The notes under the pieces are model-generated. The model was not told the DNA's origin. It saw nothing but the letters and a program-made list of their open reading frames with translations, and ran no database searches. Below, piece by piece: positions 51,338-60,446 of a DNA stretch of 60,446 nt. Position 1 is the stretch's first letter. Every line of letters starts with the position of its first letter. A program made the position numbers and the translations under genes. The DNA comes from Candidatus Poribacteria bacterium (lineage in GTDB: Bacteria; Poribacteria; WGA-4E; WGA-3G): contig JAPPES010000016.1 in NCBI GenBank assembly GCA_028824125.1, forward strand, positions 1 through 60,446, in the 5' to 3' direction.

Positions 51338-53395
51338 TTAGGAGTTTATAAATGGTTTCATATCCCAGAGAAGAATAGTGCTATCATAACTACCGCTGGC
51401 AAGAAGTTCCCCATCCGGTGAAAATGCAAGATCATGAATGTCTGTGGGATGTCCCCAGAAGGTATGGACGTTTTCACCTGTGGCGACCTCCCATAAATGT
51501 ATGGACATCTTCTCTAAGCCTTTTTTCCACCAAGTACCGGAAGCGAGATACCGCCCACAAGGTGAAAATGCAAGCGCATAGGTACTAGAAACATCTACGG
51601 GTAGTAGTATCGCCATTCGTGTTTCTAAGGTTTCTGCATCCCATAATCTAATCTCATTAGCTATTCCTTTCCATCTCCGTTCCCGAGACAACCTGCCGGC
51701 GATGAGGGTACCGCACGGAGAAAACTTTATACTACCAACATTTGAGAAAGTTGGCTGCTGAGTCCCCAACTTCTGTTTCCAATCAATGAATTGTTGGATT
51801 TCTTGGGGGCGCCCTTTATATAGGGATGTATCTTCTAAGATTGCGTCTAAAGGGAGTGAACCTACCTGTTCACTATTCTCAACATTCCAGACCCGTGCAG
51901 TTCTATCATAGGAAGCGGTGACGAGCTGCTTACCATCAGGGTGAAATACCGCACTTCTAATCCCATCAGTGTGTCCTATGAGTTTGTGTCGCTTTTCCCA
52001 TTGCTGCGTGTCCCATACATAAAGCTCACCGGATCTAGATCCACTAACCAAACAGTCCCCTGTCGGTGAGTAAGCCGTCTGTACAACAGGTTTTTCAGGT
52101 CCAGTCAGTTCGGCAATTAGGGTGCCAGATGTAATATGCCAGACTACGATAACAATGTCAGTGCTATGGCGGCTACCAAAAACAGCTGCAGCAAGAAATT
52201 CTTCACAAGGGGACAAGACACTTCTAAGGCCCAAAGAGTACCCCTCTGTATCGGGACGGAAGATTCGTTGTGTCTGATGATTCACAACAGACCAGAACAA
52301 AGTATAATGTCCGCTGTGCCCACTAATTAGTGTCTTTTCTTGTTGAGAAAAACGCAACCACCTAACAATGCTTGGATGTGCATCAGGCATAGGCACGACT
52401 CTAATTGATTTGTCAGCTGTCCATACTCGGAATTCTTGTGAGTTAGCGATCGCAAATTGTGTGCCGTCGCCTGAAAAGCAACAAATAGCCTTATTTCCCT
52501 CAAATTCCAAAGTGTCTATCTTCTCGTGCTGCACCGCATCCCATATCACAACCTTTCCCCCATGGATTTCAGCCACATGCAATGTTCCATCAGGCGTGTA
52601 AGCAAGTTTCACATAAGTTGCGTCAGGTGCAAGTTTCACGTAAGTTACGTCGGATACGGTATGTACTATTTCTGAGGTGGAATTGTGAACATCACACACC
52701 TGTACATCGCCATTCCTGTGCGCCGATGCCAGGTATTGACCACACGGGGAAAATACAATGCCTTGAAATCCCAAAGGGGCAGGACAACTAAAGTCTGTGA
52801 TATGTTCACCGGTGTCTATATCTGAAATCGTAATAGTGTCCTGGGGAGACACAGAAGACACATACGCGAGTAGATTCCCATTAGGTGAAAAGCAGATAGG
52901 AAATCTGTGTCCCTTCGTATCCTCTGCCTCAATGGGAAACCACAGGATGGGTTCGTCAGTATTTGTACGCCAAGAATAGATAGCACTTTCTCGGTGGCTG
53001 GACATAGCAAGATACTGTCCATCCTGCGAAAAGTGGAGCGCGCTAGCTCTGAAATCTATCTTAGTGATGCACTGCAGGGTTTGTGTGTCACTTACCCTAA
53101 CGATGCCATCCGCGTTGCTGGTAGCAATCCACTGTGCATCGCGCGAGAAGACGATCTTCTGGATCATACCCCGTTCTGCCTCAAACAATGTAAGTGGTTT
53201 AAGTGTGGGTAAATCATACAACCAGCATCCGATAGTAGTTGCGACGGCAAGATATCTCCCATCGGGTGAAAATGACAGATCGAACAGACGGCCCCGTCCC
53301 AATCGAGCAATTGCCCCTTCGGGTAGTTCCCAAGTTGTTACATCCGTGTCGTCAAATGGTCTAAGCGCGGGAGTGAAAGCGGTTCTATTTTCCAT
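51338..53395 (-). CDS. WD40 repeat protein, paralogue 4
   Basis: This 685-residue member starts at the ATG at 53395 (MENRTAFTPALRPFDD then TDVTTWELPEGAIARLG). The open frame above that start is a translation of the hairpin module (RLPDLARTFAIKG) and is rejected. Blade ends include VQVCDV, FRVWTA, LYVWDT, ARVWNV, IRLWDA and ILLWDM. A 20-residue duplication, VTYVKLAPDATYVKLAYTPD, appears at about 280-300. The first 100 coding bases are identical to those of paralogue 5. It ends ILLWDMKPFINS. Confidence 0.9.
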   Translation of the reverse strand: MENRTAFTPALRPFDDTDVTTWELPEGAIARLGRGRLFDLSFSPDGRYLAVATTIGCWLYDLPTLKPLTLFEAERGMIQKIVFSRDAQWIATSNADGIVRVSDTQTLQCITKIDFRASALHFSQDGQYLAMSSHRESAIYSWRTNTDEPILWFPIEAEDTKGHRFPICFSPNGNLLAYVSSVSPQDTITISDIDTGEHITDFSCPAPLGFQGIVFSPCGQYLASAHRNGDVQVCDVHNSTSEIVHTVSDVTYVKLAPDATYVKLAYTPDGTLHVAEIHGGKVVIWDAVQHEKIDTLEFEGNKAICCFSGDGTQFAIANSQEFRVWTADKSIRVVPMPDAHPSIVRWLRFSQQEKTLISGHSGHYTLFWSVVNHQTQRIFRPDTEGYSLGLRSVLSPCEEFLAAAVFGSRHSTDIVIVVWHITSGTLIAELTGPEKPVVQTAYSPTGDCLVSGSRSGELYVWDTQQWEKRHKLIGHTDGIRSAVFHPDGKQLVTASYDRTARVWNVENSEQVGSLPLDAILEDTSLYKGRPQEIQQFIDWKQKLGTQQPTFSNVGSIKFSPCGTLIAGRLSRERRWKGIANEIRLWDAETLETRMAILLPVDVSSTYALAFSPCGRYLASGTWWKKGLEKMSIHLWEVATGENVHTFWGHPTDIHDLAFSPDGELLASGSYDSTILLWDMKPFINS

Positions 53396-53403
53396 AAAAC
53401 TAT

Positions 53404-53509
53404 TTCCTTTTATTGCGAATGTCCGCGCGAGGTCCGGTAACCTCGAGCGTCGAGATGTTGTGCATTGCAAGCAGCATTGCTATATTATAGATGAATTGAC
53501 AAGAAATGT
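53404..53509. repeat. WD40 junction module copy 3
   Basis: The hairpin at 53425-53448 has one mismatch (ACCTCGAGC), unlike the perfect copies. The remainder, GTCGAGATGTTGTGCATTGC and so on to GAATTGACAAGAAATGTTTA, runs into the next stop codon region. Confidence 0.8.
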
Positions 53510-55573
53510 TTAAGAGTTGATAAACGGTTTCAGATCCCAGAGGAGGATGGTGCTGTCATGACTGCCACTCGCCAAAAGCGTACCATCAGGTGAAAAGGCT
53601 AAATCCTGAATGTCAGTGTAGTGTCCCCAATAGGTGTGTATACATTCACCAGTGGTGATCTTCCATAACTGGATAGGCACCTTTTCTGTTCCGCACCACC
53701 AAGACCCTACGGCAAGGTAACCACCGCATGGAGAAAATGCAAGAGCACATGGCTGCCTACACGCCTCTGACAGACTGATCACCATACGTATTTGTGAGGA
53801 TGCAGCATCCCATAATATAACCTCGTATAACCTTCCACAAGCAATAACGGTTCCGCACGGTGAAAATGCAATTGAACGTAGGAGGACTTTGTCCACGCGA
53901 GGTATCTTGTCAGGGTCTTTCCCCAGCTGTATTGACCCAGGTTCACCTTTGTACATAGGAGCATCTTCCATATTTTCTGGTAAAGGGAGTGTGGAAAGAT
54001 GTTCACCGCTTTCAACATCCCAGATCCGCGCCTTGTCATTATAGGAGATAGCGGCGACTCGGTTTCCGTCTGGGTGAAACGCAACTCTTATATCACCCAT
54101 TGCCCACCTTGCTACTATTGCTCCTTTAGGAAACTCCGAGAGTTCTTTTTCAGGCATTTGGAGTGAATGTTGCTTTTTCCAATGTACAACATTCCATACA
54201 AAGAGTTCACCTTCAGTGCCAGCACTGACAAGATATTTTCCGGTAGGCGAGAATTTCATTGCAATTACATATTTATGTCCGGTGAGTTCAGCAACTAATG
54301 TTTCTGACGCAATATCCCATATTTTGATATTTCCCTCATCTGCATCTGTCGCCAACAGTTCCTCACATGGAGACAGAGCCACCGTTCTGCGTAAGGTAGG
54401 TCGTTCAGTTACGGATGGGAATATTCGATGTGTTTTTCGGGTCGCAATATTCCAGAATAACTTACCAACCCATCCCCAGTGGCTACTGACTAATGTGCTA
54501 CCATCTTGCAAAAATTCAACCGAATAGACTGGGCCGTTAGAGTCAAAGTATAATACTCTTGTTGAAGGCGTTCCAGCTTTCCATATTTGGATCTTGTTAT
54601 CTATGTAGAAGATTGCAAATTGTGATGCATCGTTTGAGAAGCGTGCGCGCAAACTTGCAACTCCACTACAGTTAAAGGTATTTAACTTTTCCTGCTTGGA
54701 TGAATCCCAAATAATTACCTTACCTTTGTAGATATCTGCAACCCGTAGTATTCCATCAGGTGTGTAAGCAATTTTTACTCGCTTTCCTTGGTATGTAATA
54801 GGTGCTGTTTCTAAGGATTCGTTCTGAATATTCCACACCTGAACTGTAGTACCTAAGTTTGCACCGGCAAGGTATTGTCCACAAGGTGAAAAACGAAGAG
54901 AATGTACTGGCGCAGGATGTCCAGTAAGGTGTGCAATTTGTTCACCAGTATTTATATCTGAAAGTGTAACTGTGTTTGGAGAGGAAACATACGCTAATAA
55001 ATTACCGTCAGACGATAAAGCGTTTGGAAAGTATCTGTCATCAATTCTTCCATCCTTTTTATAATCATCTAACTTTGGATCTTCAAGGGTAAAACTTGCG
55101 ATAGGCACATCAGGGTTTGTGCGCCAGTCATAGACAGCACTGTGTCCAAAACCGGAAGCAGACAGACGTTGACCGTCCAGTGAAAAGTGGACATGCAAGA
55201 TATTTTTTTTATACTGTCGAGTACTCCCCCAATCTATTTGTGTTATACACTGGCCATTCTGTGTATCCCATACCCTAAGATAACCGTCGATGTCCCCGGT
55301 TGCAATCCATTGTGCATCGTATGAGAAGGTAGCAACTTGCATTTTACCGGTCTCAGTCCCCCACAATGCCCTGGGTGTTAACGTTTCCGTGTCATATATC
55401 CAAAATCCAATTCCACTTGCAAGGCAAAGATACTCTCCATCATTTGAAAATTCGATAGCAAGCAGCGATCCTTGTCCCAATCGAGCAATTGCCCCTTCGG
55501 GTAGTTCCCAAGTTGTTACATCCGTGTCGTCAAATGGTCTAAGCGCGGGAGTGAAAGCGGTTCTATTTTCCAT
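53510..55573 (-). CDS. WD40 repeat protein, paralogue 5
   Basis: This 687-residue WD40 protein starts at the ATG at 55573, behind GGAGA. Its N-terminal DNA is identical to paralogue 4 for 100 bases, but from about residue 35 the two sequences differ strongly. From there it resembles paralogue 3 more (GFWIYDTETLTPRALWGTE, compare GFWLYDMETLAPRALWGTE). This mosaic is good evidence for recombination between neighbours. Blade ends include LRVWDT, VQVWNI, IQIWKA, IKIWDI, LFVWNV, ARIWDV, VILWDA and ILLWDL. It ends ILLWDLKPFINS. Confidence 0.9.
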   Translation of the reverse strand: MENRTAFTPALRPFDDTDVTTWELPEGAIARLGQGSLLAIEFSNDGEYLCLASGIGFWIYDTETLTPRALWGTETGKMQVATFSYDAQWIATGDIDGYLRVWDTQNGQCITQIDWGSTRQYKKNILHVHFSLDGQRLSASGFGHSAVYDWRTNPDVPIASFTLEDPKLDDYKKDGRIDDRYFPNALSSDGNLLAYVSSPNTVTLSDINTGEQIAHLTGHPAPVHSLRFSPCGQYLAGANLGTTVQVWNIQNESLETAPITYQGKRVKIAYTPDGILRVADIYKGKVIIWDSSKQEKLNTFNCSGVASLRARFSNDASQFAIFYIDNKIQIWKAGTPSTRVLYFDSNGPVYSVEFLQDGSTLVSSHWGWVGKLFWNIATRKTHRIFPSVTERPTLRRTVALSPCEELLATDADEGNIKIWDIASETLVAELTGHKYVIAMKFSPTGKYLVSAGTEGELFVWNVVHWKKQHSLQMPEKELSEFPKGAIVARWAMGDIRVAFHPDGNRVAAISYNDKARIWDVESGEHLSTLPLPENMEDAPMYKGEPGSIQLGKDPDKIPRVDKVLLRSIAFSPCGTVIACGRLYEVILWDAASSQIRMVISLSEACRQPCALAFSPCGGYLAVGSWWCGTEKVPIQLWKITTGECIHTYWGHYTDIQDLAFSPDGTLLASGSHDSTILLWDLKPFINS

Positions 55574-55581
55574 GAAGCTAT

Positions 55582-55687
55582 CTCCTTTTATTGCGAATGT
55601 CCGCGCGAGGTCCGGTAACCTCGCGCATCGAGATGTTGTGCGATGCAAGCAGCATCACTATACGATAGATGAATTGACAAGAAATGT
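55582..55687. repeat. WD40 junction module copy 4
   Basis: The hairpin at 55603-55626 is perfect (GCGCGAGGT/ACCTCGCGC). ATCGAGATGTTGTGCGATGC and GATGAATTGACAAGAAATG follow, as in copy 3. Confidence 0.8.
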
Positions 55688-57670
55688 TTAAGAGTTGATA
55701 AACGGTTTCATATCCCAGAGCAGGATAGTGCCATCATAACTGCTACTTGCCAAAATATTGCCATCAGGTGAAAAAGCTAAATCTTGCACGTCCGTTGTAT
55801 GTCCCCAGAAAGTGTGTATATTTTCTCCTGTTGCGACATCCCATAAACGGATGGAGACTTTGTCTGTTTTATTCCACCAAGAACCGGAGGCAAGATACCG
55901 ACCACACGGAGAAAACACAACGACACCAACAACAAGAGAGCAACTCTCAGGTAGAATCATCCCCATGCGCGGTTCTAAGGTTGCAGCATCCCACAGATGA
56001 ATCCCACCTTTTAATCCACCAGCCAACAAAGTGCCGCAAGGTGAAAATGTAATTGAATGGAGATTGCTTGAAGGTTTGTGACGTGGCTGGATTTGTCGCT
56101 GGATTTGTCGCATATCTCCTTTATATAGGGTAACAAAGGTGGAGTCTACAGAAGGTGAACCAAGCTGTTCACCGCTCGTAACGTCCCAAAGAAATATACT
56201 ACCTCCGTCAGTAGTAGCGAATTGCTTTCCGTTGGGGTGGAAGGATGCTGCCCGAAACGGTAGTGCATGCCCTATAAATGTGTGCTGCTTTTCCCAACGT
56301 TGGACACGCCACACAATGAGTTTTCCATCTACATCTCCGCTGATGAGGTGTTCCCCTGATGACGAAAACACCACGGTGGTGATAAGACTTTGGTGTCCGG
56401 TGAGTTCTGCTATTCGGGTTCCGGACATAATGTTCCAGACTTCAAGCGTTTGACCGCCTTCTCCGATGAGAGCCAACAATTCTTCACAAGGGGACAGCGC
56501 ACACCTTTTGCCCCTGCCTCTTGACGGGATCAGGAAAGGTATCACCTGTTTCTGAGTAATATTCCAGAAAACGACGCCTTCATTCCAATATTTGCAAACT
56601 AACATCTTGTCCGATTGAGAAAAAAACAGAGAGTCAGGTACCCAATTAGGCACTGTGTGTGGTGCTACTATGGCAGGGGAGCCTGCACGCCACACGCGTA
56701 TCTCGCGGATAGTGGCAATTGCGAACTGCTGTCCATCAGTCGAAAGACATTCTGCCCGATGGTCTGTCTTATGTCTTCCCAGATGTTCAATGGTATCAAG
56801 TTTTTCACCCCGTGACGCATCCCACATCACTACCTTGTCTTCATAAACATCTGCTACCCGTAATGCTCCGTCAGGGGAATAGGTGAGAATCGCCCGAGTT
56901 CCGCCGTAGTCGGTGTAAGTTGTTTCCAAGGTCTCTTTATCAATATTCCATACTTGCACCTCAATGTTCTCAGGTATCGTCTGGTCCTGAATACTGGCAG
57001 CGAGAAACTGACTACAGGGTGAAAAGACGAGATCGTACACATGTTCTGATTCGCGCAGATCACGCTCTGGCTTCAGATAAGCGAAGGATTCTTTCGTTTT
57101 TAGGTTTCGGACAGTAAGGGTGGTCCTGCCAGAAACATAAGCGAGCAGCTGCCCATCCGGTGAAAAGCATAGCGGAAAACGAGTAGGATGCTTTTCACCT
57201 TCCTTCAGTGTGACTCTCACTTCAAAACTTGTGACGTATTGACCTGTTTTTGTGCACCAGACGTAAACGTCGCCGGATTCGCGACCGGATGCGACGATGT
57301 ATTGGCTATCCGGTGAGAAAGCAAGTTGGGAGGTGCCTTTGTGCCAGCCTCGTATCTTCGCGACACACTGCTGGGTCTCTATTTCTCGCACCTTGATAAT
57401 GCCATCCCCATTGCTGGTGGCAACCCATTGCCCATCGGGTGAAAGAACGACATTACCAACTATGCCTCGTTCGGTCTCTAATAATGCTATAGGCTGCATG
57501 GTCTCGAGTTCATACATCCATACCCCGATCCAAGTTGCGACAGCAAGAGACGCGTTATCCAGTGAAAACGCCATGTCAAATATGATTCCTTGTCCCAATC
57601 GAGCAATTGCGCCATCGGGAAGTTCCCATGTTGTTATATCGCTGTTTGTTTGTGATCGTCGATTTTCCAT
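55688..57670 (-). CDS. WD40 repeat protein, paralogue 6
   Basis: This 660-residue WD40 protein has the N-terminus MENRRSQTNSDITTWELPDG, closest to paralogue 1 (QTNSDVTTWELP). Both are preceded by the same short leader CCTCCAAATTTATTG (seen on the plus strand), so blocks of the array were duplicated together. Blade ends include IKVREI, VQVWNI, IRVWRA, LEVWNI, LIVWRV, IFLWDV, IHLWDA, IRLWDV and ILLWDM. It starts behind GGAGG. It is soluble and ends LLWDMKPFINS. Confidence 0.9.
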   Translation of the reverse strand: MENRRSQTNSDITTWELPDGAIARLGQGIIFDMAFSLDNASLAVATWIGVWMYELETMQPIALLETERGIVGNVVLSPDGQWVATSNGDGIIKVREIETQQCVAKIRGWHKGTSQLAFSPDSQYIVASGRESGDVYVWCTKTGQYVTSFEVRVTLKEGEKHPTRFPLCFSPDGQLLAYVSGRTTLTVRNLKTKESFAYLKPERDLRESEHVYDLVFSPCSQFLAASIQDQTIPENIEVQVWNIDKETLETTYTDYGGTRAILTYSPDGALRVADVYEDKVVMWDASRGEKLDTIEHLGRHKTDHRAECLSTDGQQFAIATIREIRVWRAGSPAIVAPHTVPNWVPDSLFFSQSDKMLVCKYWNEGVVFWNITQKQVIPFLIPSRGRGKRCALSPCEELLALIGEGGQTLEVWNIMSGTRIAELTGHQSLITTVVFSSSGEHLISGDVDGKLIVWRVQRWEKQHTFIGHALPFRAASFHPNGKQFATTDGGSIFLWDVTSGEQLGSPSVDSTFVTLYKGDMRQIQRQIQPRHKPSSNLHSITFSPCGTLLAGGLKGGIHLWDAATLEPRMGMILPESCSLVVGVVVFSPCGRYLASGSWWNKTDKVSIRLWDVATGENIHTFWGHTTDVQDLAFSPDGNILASSSYDGTILLWDMKPFINS

Positions 57671-57706
57671 AGAAAAACCTCCAAATTTATTGTGACGTGA
57701 GATGCC

Positions 57707-59770
57707 TTAAGTGCCTATAAACGGTTTCATATCCCAAAGAAGGATGGTGCCATCATAACTGCTGCTTGCTAAAATCTTGCCATCTGGTGTAAAAGCTAAG
57801 TCCTGCACGTCCGTTGTATGTGCACAGAAGGTATGGATGTTTTGACCGGTTGCGACCTCCCATATTCGTATGGACACTTTCTCTAATCCTTTTCTCCACC
57901 AGGCCCCGGAGATGAGGTATTTTCCGCAAGGTGAAAATGTAAGCGCAAACGGCCTGCTACACGTTTCGGGTAGTAGTATTAGCATACGTGTTTCTAAGGT
58001 TACTGCATCCCGCAACCGAATATGTTCCTGTATCCCGCAGGCGATCATCGTGCCACAAGGAGAAAAGGTAAGTTTCAAGGGGCAACACTTATAACGGTCC
58101 CCGATTTTTTTATATTTTTCAATATATTGGTGTATCTGTTCTGGATCACCTCTATAAACGGAGATATCTTCTGGCAGTTCTGTAGGGAACACGCCGATCT
58201 GTTCTCTGGTAACAATATCCCAAAGCATTCCGGAACTCCCTCTTGGCACGACGGCAAGTTGCCTACCATCGGGGTGAAACGCAGTTGTCAAGATATCGCG
58301 GTTGTCTCCTGGTAGCGTATTGATTTTTTCCCCAGACTGTGTATTCCAGACATCAATATCACCTGTACGTGCTGAGCTGATAAAGTGTTCACCTGTAGAT
58401 GAAAAACTCGTTGCACGCCAAGATCTACTTAAATTACTATCGGAGAGTTTTGTTATAAGGGTCTCAGATACAATATCCCAGATTTCAACTGCCCCTCTTG
58501 GTAGGTCGCGAAGTGCCAGTCGTTCCTCACAAGGCGACACAGCACTGAGACGATACCACTGCTGTTTTTCTTCTGCCGTGAGGTTTTCAGTGAGAGCTGT
58601 GCGTTGTGCTTGTATCTTCGGCGTTGGAAATATCTGTTCTGTTTTTCGCTGTGCCACATTCCAGAATACATGATACATACCAAACGCGTGTCCGCTTGCT
58701 AATGTCTTACCTTTATTAGAAAAAGCGACTGAGTGTGGAACAGGTTTATGATCAGCAGGACTTGTAACTTTGGTTGATGGATTACCGACTGTCCATACAC
58801 AGAGTTCGCTGCGGGAGAGGATCGTTGCGATGCGCGCGCCATCGGTTGAAAAACGAAGATGTGCAGTTGAAATACGACCAAATGTATCAAGTTTTTCTTT
58901 TTGGATAGCATCCCAAATCGCAACTTTATTATCATAAAGCTCCGCAACACGTAGCATGCCATCAGGTGTATAGGCAGGAATCAACCTTTTCCCGTTATAA
59001 GCGGTGGGTTCCATTCTTAAAGCGTTGTTGTAAACATCCCACACTAACACTTCATTGTTCTGATTGGCAACAGCGATATATTGCCCACAAGGAGAAAAGA
59101 CGAGACCTTGGTAAGCCAATGGTGCTAAGCAATTAAGTTGTGCGATGTGTTCATCGGTTTCTATATCCGTAATTGTGATTGTATGATTTGTGTTTCCAGA
59201 TGAGACGTAAGCAATTAAGTTCCCTATCGGAGAGAAACAGATAGGAAAACTGTGTCCTACCGTATCTTCTACGTCTATAGGAAAATTGGTGAAAGATGCT
59301 TCAATGTTCTTTCTCCACTCATAGACAACATTTTGCTTGTCAAAAGAGGATGCTGCTAAGTATTGATTATCTTGGGAAAAGCAGAGATTTATAAAACGCC
59401 CTGAAGTTGCTCCTACATTCTCACGATGGTCTATCTTAGCAAGGCATTGTAATGTTTGCGTGTCCCATACCTTCATAACACCATCAGAATTACTCGTTGT
59501 GATAAGTTGGTTGTCGTGCGAAAAAATTACAGCACTCACCATTCCGTTTTCTTCATCAAACAAAGCAACTGGTTTCAGCGATGATCGGTCATACAACTAA
59601 CAACCTATTGGCGTTGCAACAGCAAGATACTTATCATCTGATGAAAATGTCATATCCGTTACCCTTCCTCTTGCTAATCTACCGATTGCACCATCAGGGA
59701 GTTTCCAAGTTGTCACATCTGCGTCATCAATAGGTCTAAATCCAAGGGTTATAGGTTTTTTGTTTGCCAA
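57707..59770 (-). pseudogene. WD40 repeat protein, paralogue 7, interrupted by an amber codon
   Basis: The full frame of 688 codons runs from a TTG at 59770 (GGAGATAAATTT upstream; LANKKPITLGFRPIDDADVT then TWKLPDGA) to 57707. Codon 58 (59597-59599) is TAG where the paralogues have Trp in CWLYD, a single TGG to TAG change. Everything else is intact, including the final ILLWDMKPFIGT. A TTG just after the TAG could restart translation and give a 629-residue protein lacking the first blade strand. It is either a very young pseudogene or re-initiating. Confidence 0.75.
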
Positions 59771-60204
59771 AATTTATCTCCTTTTATTGTGATTGGACAT
59801 CAAGCGCTAAGGTATTATCAATACTATAGTAGACTTTATATTGTCATTCGGCGCTTACAAAGCATCCTACAGTTTTTATAGTAGGTTCTACAATTAACTT
59901 TACTTATGATCTGTAGGAGGGAACTCCGATTCCCGACGGCTAATAGGTTGAGTCGTGATTCGGAGATCACTCCTACAGAATAAGTGTCCAATTATTTTTC
60001 TAATTCACTATAAAAATTGTGACCGGGAGGTCGCTCGGACAAGAAGAGGCGCAATGAATTGCTTGCCTACAAAACAGAGTATATTGTAAATCAGGAGCAC
60101 AAAACTATTTCATCGTTGATGAGATATCATGTAGGTATTTTCAGATTTTGAGAATAAATGTTAGGTTGGATTAAAAACTTATGTTTTTTGAAGAATATAA
60201 AAAA
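59771..60204. other. Intergenic region with palindromic repeats, no gene seen
   Basis: This 434-bp gap separates the WD40 array from tRNA-Ile. It holds a fold-back repeat at about 59912-59980 (CTGTAGGAGGGAACTCCGAT against CGGAGATCACTCCTACAG) and the second copy of the 15346-type repeat at 60021-60073. No tRNA-Ala or 23S sequence is recognisable. Confidence 0.6.
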
Positions 60205-60278
60205 TGGGCTTACCTGGAATCGAACCAGGGACCTCGCGCTTATCAGGCGCGCGCTCTAACCTTCTGAGCTATAAGCCC
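60205..60278 (-). tRNA. tRNA-Ile (anticodon GAT)
   Basis: This is a 74-nt cloverleaf on the minus strand. The 7-bp acceptor stem GGGCTTA/TAAGCCC is perfect, the D-arm is TAGCTCAGAAGGTTAGAGC, the anticodon loop CTGATAA gives GAT, and the T-arm has CTGGTTCGATTCCAG. The discriminator base is A and CCA is not encoded; six T residues follow directly. Its position just after 16S matches the usual rRNA spacer tRNA. Confidence 0.97.
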
Positions 60279-60393
60279 CTGACAGAAAAGAGAAAAAGTG
60301 TGTTCTTTGAAAGTTAAATAGGAAGTCGTATATGCCTTGTAAAGTTTAGAGCGTTCTGAACAAGGAGATTGTGTGAGAATATCCTTGTTAAGG

Positions 60394-60446
<53 letters not shown>

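Noticed and set aside
53396..53470. An N-terminal extension of the WD40 proteins (RLPDLARTFAIKG)
   Set aside because: It is a translation of the hairpin junction module. A good ribosome site lies just before the MENRT start, and paralogues without the module begin at the same place.
59597..59599. Pyrrolysine at the amber codon of WD40 paralogue 7
   Set aside because: All paralogues have Trp here, a single base change explains it, and nothing points to pyrrolysine genes.

Overview
The window looks like a Poribacteria-type genome, a sponge-associated bacterium of the PVC neighbourhood. This is an inference from gene content: three phytanoyl-CoA dioxygenase-like genes, a sulfatase-fold hydrolase, acid-sugar and deoxysugar catabolic genes, a lone EutN-type microcompartment vertex protein, and a large family of WD40 proteins opening with a TTWELPxGAIARLG block. 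Intergenic DNA is crowded with small palindromic, MITE-like repeats. TGA is used normally as a stop elsewhere in the window (for example at 30771-30773, 40192-40194 and 40992-40994), so it is not globally recoded.

Layout. 1-430: repeat-rich leader. 431-5802 (+): two phytanoyl-CoA dioxygenase-like genes, a sulfatase-fold enzyme with Thr at the usual Cys/Ser position, a Gfo/Idh/MocA oxidoreductase and a MoxR ATPase. 5910-7037: a Fic protein behind a 16-bp inverted repeat. 7687-11707 (+): EutN-like shell protein, membrane histidine kinase, an NtrC-like regulator with a damaged AAA+ domain, and 5-formyl-THF cyclo-ligase. 11730-12673 (-): ComEA-like HhH protein and cobalamin adenosyltransferase. 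12718-14076 (+): L-fuconate dehydratase. 14139-21306 (-): DUF4282 protein, HpcH aldolase, ceramidase-like protein, ABC ATPase, alanine racemase, PKD lipoprotein, PotC and PotB. 21412-28171 (-): Rpn-type nuclease, a rhodanese-MoeB fusion with an in-frame UGA, SNF2-SWIM helicase, VWA protein, HNH endonuclease and N4-cytosine-type methyltransferase. 28477-43046: housekeeping and catabolic genes (mmsA, DUF2203, thiD, serA, methyltransferase, Zn-dehydrogenase, TIM-barrel epimerases, L-rhamnose/L-fucose mutarotase, NUDIX, FtsX/LolD-like ABC pair, Uma2, a third PhyH). 43081-43995 (-): multihaem cytochrome c. 44277-59770 (-): seven tandem WD40 genes plus a relic of an eighth. 60205-60446 (-): tRNA-Ile(GAT) and the 3' end of 16S rRNA.

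The strongest unusual signal is at 22834-22836. The E1-like MoeB domain is interrupted by UGA exactly where homologues carry the conserved cysteine of VPSCAEAG. Reading frame, zinc cysteines and rhodanese cysteine are intact on both sides. A six-base-pair hairpin with G as the second loop base begins its loop 20 nt after the UGA, which fits the bacterial SECIS pattern. I read this as a selenocysteine-containing MoeB rather than two genes.

Other features worth attention are the WD40 array with recombining hairpin-bearing junctions, the EutN plus two-component cluster with a regulator lacking GAFTGA and Walker B acidic residues, the methyltransferase/HNH pair, a 16S-tRNA-Ile unit not followed by 23S, and nested MITEs that preserve both empty and occupied target sites. 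L-fuconate dehydratase, the deoxysugar mutarotase, the epimerases, HpcH aldolase and the sulfatase-fold enzyme together suggest use of deoxysugars from sulfated polysaccharides. That pathway assignment is inference from scattered genes, not from one operon.
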